From positions 1 to 56,141 of the forward strand of contig NW_027192228.1 of NCBI RefSeq assembly GCF_041956535.1: a stretch of 56,141 bases of DNA, read 5' to 3'. The notes beneath the pieces are model-generated. The model did not search any database and was not told the origin of the DNA. It worked only from the letters and a program-made list of their open reading frames with translations. This document shows, piece by piece, positions 44,292 through 54,471 of this stretch. The position numbers were made by a program, and so were the translations under genes. Position 1 is the stretch's first letter. Each line of letters begins with the position of its first letter. The DNA comes from Calcarisporiella thermophila CBS 279.70 (Eukaryota; Calcarisporiellomycota).

Positions 44292-45943
44292 ATGGAACTG
44301 GACGCAGCTTCGATTCGCAAGAGTTTCTCTGGTACTGGAATGTCGCTGTCAATAAAGAGCATGAAGAGTACGAAGAGAACTATTAGCAGTGATAGTAGCA
44401 ACAGCGACAGTGAGAAGACTGTGAAACGGCGATTCAAAGTCTGGGGCAGAGTGAGCTCGTGGGTTGAGACCATGAACAGTAAGACTATCCTTCGCGTTTC
44501 TTCTCTGAATACTTAGGTTAACACTTATGCCTCTGGCTGTATCCGAAATGATAGCACGTTTCTTGTTCCTGTTCAAGTCATCCAAAGGGAAAATGAATGT
44601 TTCCCACCCCTTCAATACGCTACACCGAGTCCACGTCGACTACAATCGAGCAACCGGCGAGTACAAAGGGCTTCCGGCCGAGTGGCAGAACATCGTTGAG
44701 CCGTGGAGCAGGAGGGAACGGTTCCGCGACCGCTATCAACAGAGGACGCTTAGAAGAGTTAGTGTCCGAGTTTACTGTGGCATACACCTCTCCTAGAACG
44801 AGGCTAATCATCCCCAATTTGCCTTCCTTTAGGGGAACTCGACCTCCTCCACGGTTGCGGATTTCGAGTCGTGCCTCCGGGCCCTCTGTGCATCCTATCC
44901 TGACCCGCGGTCATTCTATGGCCCATTGCGCCCGGTTGGCAAAGGCGCGTCAGGGATCGTGTACGTTTCCGCCTCCCATCCACACATTGCCCTCAAGCGG
45001 ATGCGCCTTGCCCAACAGCAGAAGCCTCGCCTTATCATTGCTGAGCTCAGGATGCGAGCTCTGAAGCATAACAATCTGGTGAAGTTCGGAGAGGCCTATA
45101 TGTGCGATGGGATGGAGAGGGACAAAAATTTGAATAGCAAGGAGATTTGGCTGGAGATGGAATACATGGACGGAGGAAGTTTGACCGACATCATCTTGTG
45201 CGGGACTCTGCGGGAAGGCCTGGTGGCTCGCGTTTTCACTGAGGTAGGTGCAAGTAATCTTGGGGGAGTTATCCCAATTTTTAGTATATCGGGCCTCCAC
45301 GCAGATTCTGATGCTCACCCCTGGAACGCTTATCCCTACAGATACTCCAAGGCCTTAGTTTTCTTCATTCACACGGGATCATTCATCGCGACATTAAGAG
45401 TGATAATATTTTGCTTTCTCTCCGCGGAGACGTCAAAATCTCCGACTTTGGCTTCTGCTCCCACATGCTCTCTTCTACAAAACGTCATACGCTTGTTGGC
45501 ACACCCTACTGGATGGCGCCCGAAATGTTGTCGAGGCGCGGATATAATGAGAAGGTGGATGTCTGGGCCTTGGGGATAGTGGGAATAGAAATGATAGAGG
45601 GCGAGCCGCCCTATTTAAGAGAAGAGTGTATCAAGGTACGTTAGAGGGATACCTTTCTTATGTCTCGCAAGACCTCGACTAATGGACCCCTCCCCCCCCC
45701 CCCCCGGAATAGGCTCTCTATCTCATCAGAGACAAAGGGATCCCCCCCCTCACCACTGAAGTCTCTCCTCTCCTTCATCACTTCATAGACTCCTGTCTGG
45801 AGCCTCGACCTGAAGAGCGACCAACCTCGTCAGATATGCTGCGACACTGTTTCCTGAAGACGGCAGAGCCGCGCTCGGCATTGATACCGCTGGTGGTGGA
45901 TGCCAAGAGGAAGGCTGCTGCCCGCAATAGAAAGAAGAAATAA
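44292..45943 (+). CDS. PAK-family Ser/Thr kinase with CRIB domain, 5 exons
   Basis: Exons 44292-44478, 44588-44757, 44833-45243, 45342-45635 and 45713-45943 give 430 aa. A CRIB/PBD motif near residues 65-95 ([26 protein letters not shown]) binds Cdc42/Rac GTPases. The kinase domain starts at about 155 with the glycine loop GKGASGIVY and ALKRM (catalytic Lys), then HRDIKSDN (catalytic loop), DFGF, and the STE20-group marker GTPYWMAPE. It then runs to ERPTSSDML and a basic tail ([11 protein letters not shown]). At 430 aa it is shorter than Ste20 or Cla4 and no PH domain is seen, so it resembles a small PAK. Roles of the family: polarity, morphogenesis, MAPK signalling. The exon 2 acceptor (AAG) and donor (GTTAGT) are slightly unusual and that part is less certain. 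The last intron has a run of 14 C's before its acceptor. Confidence 0.85.
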
Positions 45944-46718
45944 CATCTCCTCCTATGGCTCTCTATATATATTATTATTTATATATCTTCCTATTTATGC
46001 AAGAGTATACTATAAGAGGACATCTCATTGACACTTACTGTCGGAGGTATGCGTATATGACAGGGGGGCATTCTAGCCATTGAGTTGTAAGAATGTATAA
46101 TTTTACGCACCAAGTATGCTATGTCTGCTTTGGGACGGACCTTGTGCTCAACGCTGGTTGTCTTGTACTTGTGTTCGGCAGCCCTTATTCCGATGTTTCT
46201 TTATTTTGACTGTATTATGTACCTTAAACTTTCTTGAATATCATACAATCAGAATAAGTGCCATTGCTCTGGAATGTGCTAGCCGGTGGCCCTATTGGAA
46301 AACCGTGCTAGCGAAAAGGCATATGGCTGGAAACTTCAACCATAAAACATTGGCGAAATAATATCGGATGTTATGCCGAAGCGTATTCAAAGTGCGGGAC
46401 ACTAATATATCTCCTCTATTCATGCACTTAAACTTCCATAACTCCACGGAGTATTGCCCCGAGTTATTTTAATATGAAAATATCAACTCTGTGGAGGGGG
46501 CAATGGTAAAGGGAAAATCCGCTGTTGATATGTAAAGCCAAAAAAAAGACATCTCAGGAGTAGGCCCCTGTTTTCTAAGAGTTGACTATTAAGAAGATGG
46601 CGATATAATTTACAGCAGGACTCTAAGTGTAAATGAGCGATAAAATAGACATTTTTATTTCGTGTATACAAAGACAAAAGAAATTATTTTCGGCTTGTTT
46701 TAGATCATCCACTAGGGC
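45944..46718. other. Convergent intergenic region
   Basis: Between the ends of the kinase and nucleoporin genes. Contains AT-rich sequence with probable polyadenylation signals near 45970-46010. No supported gene. Confidence 0.5.
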
Positions 46719-49700
46719 TCAATCCATCTCCATGGCCTCCATTGTATCCTCTTCAATATCTTCGTCTTTCTGCTCCTCATCTCTCTCCTCCACTTCCTCC
46801 TCCCCCTCCCACTCCACTTCCAATTCAATACTTTCGTGTGCCACTGGTTTTGCGCAAACTCGCGCTTCCACCTCCCCGAAAAGCGACAAGAGACAGCACT
46901 CGTCCAAGAAGTAATCCAGCTTAGCATTCTCCGATTGCAAATCAGCCACAAGCCCATCGAGGAAACTTTCCGTTGCGCCACGGAACCGATGGGCACGAAG
47001 CTCTGACTTTGGAGTAGAGAAATGGCATTCGTTCGGAGGGATGACCGCCAGGGTTGCAAGTTCTATTGGGCAAGTTAAGAGATTTAATATTAAAGTCAGA
47101 ACTATAATGGATATTTCTCTTTTAGATCCGGCCAAACACCCTCTTACCCTCTTCTTTGTCGTTCACCGCTTCCAGGGTCTTGTAAAGTGCCGTCTCCTCC
47201 AACCTTTCCTTTAGCCCTTCATCCGACACTCCCTTCGTCCTGTGGCCAATCTCGTCCCATTGGTCATGAAGGTACACTCTACGCCAGATCCCACGCAGAA
47301 CAGTATCTCGGCGGGAAGCGGGTATATCGGAAGAGTGCGCGAGAACCCGTAGGGCAACGCGAAAATCGTCCACCTCTTCCGGGGCGGAGTTATCCTTAAG
47401 TATGAGTGCATCAATGAGATCTTCAGTCGGTAGGGTGTGTCCTTGCAGGAGTGTCTTCACAAGTCGCAAGTAGTGCTATAGAAGAATGGCAGTTGAAAAA
47501 TAAATCAAAGCAAAACAGAATTAGCATCTTGAAAGAGAATTGGGCCAAACTGAATGTGAATTTACCTCACGAAGAGCGGGCAGGTCGCTTAAACCAGCCG
47601 CTACTCCTCTAACAATCAACTCTGCACGATCCTCCAGTCGGCGTGGTATATCCGCGCCTGCCATCGCGAGCACTTCTCCAAAAGCTTTTCTCAACTCCTC
47701 ATGGACTCGTACAGCCTCCAAGGTTCCATCCAATTCCCCAATATCCTTCCTCTCGTCGTGCTCTGTCGCCTCCTCCGAAGCGAGGATGCAGAGCTTGGCG
47801 ATGCTGACCATTGTCTTCTTCTGTGACGCATCGGCTTCATGCTCCGACTCAGCGACAAGCTTCGAGCTAGCGCGTGCAAATTTGCCCAGTCGAATATCGT
47901 GTAGCCATGAGATAGAGGGTTGTGGATTATTAGCCAGGAACCGATCCAACATCTCGTCATAGAGTGGATCTTGGTCAAGAAGTGTGTGGAAATGTCCTAG
48001 TGTTGCACAAAAATATACAACAACCAAGTTTGAATGACAAGATAATATGGGGATATATATGGAGATTATTCTTACCCTTCTCCAAGTAATATTGAAATAG
48101 AACGTTTGCAAAGGATTCCCCGTACTTGTTCATGTAAAATTGTAACCGTGCGCGTCCCTCCTCATCCTCGTGCTCGTCCTCAGCACACAACTCCACGAGG
48201 GTTTTGTAGTCGCAGTATTTCTCCGCCAGCGTATATGCAACACTCTTGCGGCCAATGGCAACTATTCAAAGCATTCATTATAATTAGAAAAAAAACACCT
48301 GGAGATTGGATTTTTAAGCATTCGATTGCTACCTAATGGACGAACTACCCTCGATCGCACCTCATCATATCTCTCCCTCAAAGTCCTCAATTCCCTTTCA
48401 GCACCCCCTTCTCTTTTTTGCTCCTTTTCCCCTTGTTCCTCACTCTCATGCTCAGCCGTGCCTTCCAGGAATCGAATGCGCTCTTGAAAAGTCGCAAATA
48501 CTATATTCGCTAGCTCACAAAGCTGCTCCTGCAGTTTTGTGATCACCTGTCGTGTCCCCATTACCTCCGAATCTTCGTCTGCTTCGTCGTATAGGTCATC
48601 TGAAGAGGCATCACGCGATAGTTCGCTCAGGGAGCGGTCAGTGGCCTCGTATTGAGCCTGGAGGGCATCGATGAGCATGGGTGAGTTGGTCCAGCTTTCT
48701 ATCGAAGGCAATTTGTCCTGGAGTTGATAGAGCTTTGCATTTTGCATGCGGAAATCGTACGCTGACTTCAACACAATCTAGAGGAATGAGGGAATAAGCT
48801 CAACCGTTTCGCGAGGTATTCCGTGTAAAATTAATGCCTACCAAGAATATCTTGTTGGATTCGAGAACAAATATGCCTCGCTCACTCGGGGTTTTTCGCG
48901 TGCCAATCGCCTCCCATACAAGCGCCTGAATGTGCTTGAAAATTTTGTCCAAATATGCGATCTATGGAGGAAAGTTGGTAAGAATGGGGTGTGCCTCTTA
49001 AATAGGGTCTAGAATTTCGGCTGATTACATGTAACCGGAAAAAGTGCCGAATATTATCGTCTTTTGCTGCCTCGCCGAATTCCTTAAGGCACTGATCAAT
49101 TGCATACGCAAGAATGCGAGTGTGGGGTTTCATTGATTTGTCTCGGCTAAAAAAATTGATTAGAATCCAGTTATAGATATGAAAGCAATGATGTTTTACC
49201 TTAAAAGCGCGTTCTGATATTGCCACAGCTGAACGGCGGCGGCCATCTTTTCGGCATTGATGCACAACTTGTATCTAGTTGAGGGTGTTAGCTAAGTCAA
49301 GCGTTAATCTCCGATATAAATGCTCGATAAAGCAAGTGAAATTACTTTGTTGGTCATGTCGTTTACGGAAATAACTTTAATAATAGACGCTATGCGGTTG
49401 AACCGTTCTTGTAGTTGGGGACGCAATTCCGTGTTTGTGAAGACGAGGTGAGGAGATCCTACAGAGCGAAACCAGGTTAACATATGTATTGAAATTCTTT
49501 TTAAAAATTAAAATATGCTGACTTGTTTCTAGAATTTCTTGACTCAACTCCAGGGCAGCTTTGTTCAAATCACCCCCAGTGTCACGCGAGAGCCTGAATG
49601 CAAGCGGATTCTGCTCTTGGCCACTAAAGAATACAGCGGTTTCGAGTTGAGCTTTGAGGTGGCTGGTCATTTTGACCTGTTCGTCCACCGATTGAGACGG

Positions 49701-51788
49701 CATGCTAACAAAATAGAGGTGGTAAGCATAAATACCCCCAAACCCTCTAAACGCAAGAGGGGTGACTTCTTACCCAACAACGTCGACGGCCTCTCTCATT
49801 ATTTTTCCGATCTCCATCTCAAATCGAAGAACACCGATAGAACTACACACTGCCCACAGTGCACTCCTATTTTCTGCATCGTGGCTCCATATTTTCGATT
49901 TTTCCACGCCGAAGCCGATAGTCCGATCCACTGCAGGGTTCTTCATGGGCATCGACTCTTCGAAGTCGGAACCACGAAGTAGTGTAGTCATGACAATAAT
50001 GTCAGGTAACACAACAAATACGGAGGGACCACCATTGGGAAGTGCAACACGCGGACGGGTGTGGTGCAGTGGTGCTTGGTACTAAAATTGTCATAACGAA
50101 TGAGATAATTGCTCCATGATACAATTAGAAATACAACTACCGTGGTATGCTTGATATCTCGTCTTGACATAATATCGTATGAACCATCATCGCATTCGGA
50201 GAGCGTAATTAGCGCAAATGCGTACAGAGGATCGGAACGCATGCGCACCTCGCGGGGGTTAGAAATATAAGAAATAACAACGATCACCTCGTCCTCTCTA
50301 TAAATGAAAAAAAGACTATTTAGTTATGATTGAATAAGCAGGCAATTATTAGACGCACCTTGAATAATCCATGTCCCATAATTGCAGTTCGAGTGAGCGC
50401 ATATCTTCACTCTGCTCCATATCCTCCAGTAGACGCTGTGCAATTAACGTCCAGATATCTTGCGTCATAATTAACTGTAAAACCATCAAAGCATTGTTAG
50501 GTTTGATGGTATTCCAAATGATGTCCATATAAGTTGCTATACCTTCTCCGGATAAGATTTCGAAACGGACCATTTTTGAAGATCACCTTTAGTCATCACA
50601 AAGATTTCTCTACATGATTCAGAAATATTAAGCAAACACCCTGCAGAAAACCACTGCTTTTATACATATATGTACACGTACCTTGTATGTCGCCCTTCTA
50701 GTTTTCTCCCGGGTACTACCGCCATTACTTCTTTATTTTTGCGCAGCTGACTCAAAGATAAATCATCTGCATTGTAGCCCAGAAGTGACCCTACCCGAGC
50801 AAGTACACCGACGGGACGCGACAGGGGTGCATAGGAAAGGCTAACTAGTTGTCCACCTGCACCAGTACTGGTGAGAGATATGCGATATAGGTGGGACGAC
50901 GCCGTGGCAAAAATAAATCCTATAGGCTATCTCCAGGAAATAACAGATTAATCAAAAATGTCGAGTTAACCATTTTAAATCCCTCAAAGAATTACATCAC
51001 AATGCACTAGACATGTCCCGTAGTCGCCCTCATTCAGATATATACGCATACTTTTATAGCGATCAGTGTGCGAAAGCGCATAAGCTAAATTCTCCCAGTA
51101 GCGGAACTCGCCCTCTGGGGAACAGGCGAGTAAACCCACACTCTTAGATCCACTCCTTGAAGGCACTATGCATACAAGAGATGTAGGCACATAAACCCCT
51201 GAACTAGTGCTATCGCGCAACCGTAAACTTGTTTTCGGTAGAGGAAAGGTGTAGCAAGTTGGAAGTGTTTTGCTATTTCCCTACAAATGCACGTAGGGAG
51301 GATGGAGTTAGTTGAAAATTACATGCAAATTTAATAACAAGAGGATAAATTTAAGAAAGATACTTTACCCGATCATACAACCACACCATGCATTTTTCCT
51401 TGCTCACCACAAAAGCATACCCACTATTCACATCGGCTCCTCCGGAGAAGTTTTCGCGGTAAAAGTTAGCCCCTTTAAATACGCGTGCAACATCGGTTGG
51501 CAATTTTCCGGCTAGCAACACTGCATGCTTTTGACTCTTTGCGAGCACAGTAGAAAGCTCCTCGCGTTCATCGATGCTTTCCTCAACCAGCATGCTTTCC
51601 TCATCTTGGATTGAAGGAGGTTCAACCGGCTGTATTGATGGCCACGGAGCAGAGAGATACGTTGATGGTTTAGGAGGAGGAGAGGGTGAGACTCCTGGAA
51701 CTGAAGAAGGTGAGAGACATGGCGTTGGCTCCCGGGAGACAAGCGCGGAGGCAGTTTTCTTCCGCACTGTTCTTGGAGCAGTGAACAT
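46719..51788 (-). CDS. NUP133: Nucleoporin Nup133, 17 exons
   Basis: Seventeen coding exons can be joined with intact frame to 1310 aa: 51788-51369, 51280-50996, 50926-50682, 50609-50543, 50474-50359, 50297-50141, 50081-49774, 49704-49523, 49458-49346, 49267-49200, 49146-49029, 48961-48842, 48777-48333, 48261-48076, 47996-47566, 47475-47148 and 47062-46719. After a Pro/Ser-rich start (PSSVPGVSPSPPPKPS) comes the beta-propeller, with the hallmark CSPEGEFRYWENLAYAL. The helical stack contains LKAQLETAVFFSG and NPLAFRLSRD, then KLCINAEKMAAAVQLW and YMNKYGESFANVLFQYYLEKG, all typical of Nup133. An acidic tail (EEEVEERDEE...) ends the protein. It is a Y-complex (Nup84/Nup107) component that coats the nuclear pore membrane; the propeller of some homologs carries a membrane-curvature sensor. 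Intron density is the highest in the window. The exon 9/10 acceptor (CAAG) is the least typical junction. Confidence 0.86.
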
Positions 51789-52488
51789 GTCTATTACACT
51801 TTACCGAAGGGATCAAAATGCCGTTCAAGATCTTACTCTATTCCTAAATGACTGTTGTTTTCGCGTCGCTTGCCATTGTGTGGCTTGGATTTCGCAGCCA
51901 ATTTTATAGTTTTCATTAATTTGTCTCCAAAATGACCATAGCAACTGTGTTCAATAGAATATGTATGTGCATAAATCTGAAGTAAATTCCACCTATATCA
52001 ACATACAAGATTTTTATGCTTTCTCTTTCCTAAAAGCACTCCAAAGAAATAGTTTCAAGTATTTTTTTTATTTGATCGTTTGATCAAATAAATTTTCACT
52101 AATAGAACACCAAGAATAATAACAATAATTTATAAAGTACGAAGACAGCGCTTTATAATCTTCAGTGATGAAGGGTTTTATTTGTTTTTCAGCCGTATAA
52201 CTTGTATTTGTTGCATTTAGGATGCTCACAAAAATTCAACTAGAAACTAGAGGGCATATATCACCAGAGTGCTGATAATATTTATTTAGCGAGATTAATT
52301 CTTTAATTCCTAAGCCTATGGTCACAATTAAATAGAATTTGGGAACAAAGAGTGAAATTACAAGCCACAGGTTGCATCGAACTTTGAAATAAAAACACGT
52401 CGAGGACACTATTAGGTTCCTCCTCTTTTTTTCAAATTTCCTACCTCATTCGCCCTATTCCGTTAAAGAGGCCACGGTTTAAGGAAAG
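51789..52488. other. Divergent promoter region (NUP133 / RPL5)
   Basis: About 700 bp between divergent genes. A T/C-rich stretch at 52420-52450 lies just before the RPL5 start, as in many fungal ribosomal protein promoters. No repeats. Confidence 0.5.
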
Positions 52489-53611
52489 ATGGTAAGTCTT
52501 TAACCCCCTCTTCCTACAGGATGGGTGAATGGCATGTTAGTTTCAAAGGGTTAATGTGATGGATGGATGGATGGATGGATGGGAATTTATTGAATATGAT
52601 CGCCAATGTAACTCATCAAATATTTTTTTTTCTCGCTTTCTGTTTAGCCGTTCGTCAAACTCGTAAAGAACAAGGCTTACTTCAAGCGCTACCAGGTCAA
52701 GTACCGAAGACGCAGAGGTAATTATCAATTTACACACAACTCTACCATTCAAATCTTTAACTCAATGATTCCACATTCCAGAGGGTAAGACCGACTACTA
52801 TGCTCGCAAGCGTCTCGTGACCCAAGCTAAGAACAAGTACAACTCGCCCAAGTACCGCCTCGTGGTCCGCTTCACCAACACGGACGTCATCTGCCAGATC
52901 GTCTATGCCAAGGTTCAGGGTGATTTCGTTTTGGCTTCTGCCTACTCTCATGAATTGCCCCGCTATGGTGTCAAGGCTGGTCTTACCAACTGGGCTGCCG
53001 CTTACTGCACTGGTCTCTTGGTCGCTCGTCGTGCCTTGACCAAGCTCGGTTTGGCTGATAAGTACGAGGGTGTTGCTGAGCCCGATGGCACTGTCTCTCT
53101 CGTCGAAGAGCTCGACGATGCCCCTCGCCCCTTCAAGTGCTTCTTGGATGTCGGTCTCAAGCGCACCACGACTGGTTCCCGTGTCTTCGCCGCCCTCAAG
53201 GGTGCTTCCGATGGTGGTATCTTGATCCCCCACTCCGAGACCCGCTTCCCTGGCTACGACCGCGAGTCGAAGCAGCTTGATGCTGAAGTGCTCCGCAAGT
53301 ACATCTATGGTGGACACGTTGCTGAGTACATGAGCTCTCTCCAGGAAGAGGATGAGGAGAAATACAAGCGCCAGTTCTCGAAATTCGTTGAGGCCGGTAT
53401 CTCCGCTGATGACCTTGAGGGTATCTACAAGGCCGCCCATGCCGCCATCAGGAAAGATCCTGCTCCTAAGCCCACTGAGAAGAAGAAGCCTGCTGAGGGT
53501 GAGAAGATCAAGCTCTACAAGAAGCAGCGCCTCAACCTCAAGCAGCGCCGCAACAAGGTTGAACAGCGCAAGGCTTGGTTCGAGAAGAAGTCTGCTGAGG
53601 ACGATGAGTAA
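52489..53611 (+). CDS. RPL5: 60S ribosomal protein L5 (uL18), 3 exons
   Basis: Coding exons are 52489-52491 (just the ATG), 52648-52717 and 52782-53611, giving 300 aa. The sequence follows eukaryotic L5 throughout: [20 protein letters not shown] at the N-terminus, [52 protein letters not shown], and a Lys-rich C-terminus ([20 protein letters not shown]). It binds 5S rRNA, is carried with L11 into the pre-60S particle and sits in the central protuberance. Codon use is strongly biased to C/T-ending codons, typical of a highly expressed gene. A first intron directly after the initiator codon is a common arrangement in ribosomal protein genes. Confidence 0.97.
52558..52581. repeat. (GATG)6 microsatellite in RPL5 intron 1
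   Basis: Six perfect GATG units lie inside the first RPL5 intron. Likely polymorphic between strains. Confidence 0.9.
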
Positions 53612-54471
53612 ATAAGGAATTTTGCAAAAAACAAAAACATAAGCCCCTTTGGGATTGACTTGTCAATTTAATAAAAATTGAATATGGTTCTAACTCGAAG
53701 CAAACTTTCAATTGATTCTATACGTTATTCCAATTCCATGCTATAAACTATAAATATCGGTGGTATAGTTTATGATAATGCAAAACTCATTGTGAGAGTA
53801 TTCGGCAGTACACAATCGGTCAAAACTGTAACTGATTTTCCAATAAAATAAACCCAAATATCTATATTTCTAAGGCAGAGCGCTTAATGGTTATTTACTG
53901 GATGAGATAAAAATATGTTGCGGGGATAAATTGGGAAAAATCAATAGTTTAATAACCAAAAAAAAACCATTATTCAAAGCCGTAAACATTGAAAGAAAAA
54001 AAAGTACTTCTGGTTCAATCTAGTAATGATGTGGGGGTACACAATGTATAATATCTATTCTTTACCACCAGTATTATTTTCTCAATATTAATCAGGTAGT
54101 ATCACTCATTAAAGTTGACCCAATTTTAGCACTTAAATAAAAATCTATGATAAATTGTCAGGCAAGATCATAAAAATATAAAATTAAACAAATCAAAAGG
54201 TTAAAACGCAAGATAGTTCTTTCATTATTAACAATAATATAAAATATTATAATTTATAATTTAAATATTCAAAGCTAATAATAATACAATTTTGAATATA
54301 TAAAAAATCAAATGGAATATCAACTATAATAATATTACTTAATTGCGAGAGTAAGTAATTAACATCCAAAAATATAAAGGTCATTATTAATATAATGAAA
54401 TTATAATAATATATAGAATAATATTATAATAACTATAAGTGTATTAGGCTGTGTTTATGCTGAGCTATTGT
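53612..54471. other. AT-rich intergenic region
   Basis: Very AT-rich (especially 54110-54440, with many ATAAT runs). No gene or RNA recognised. Confidence 0.55.
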
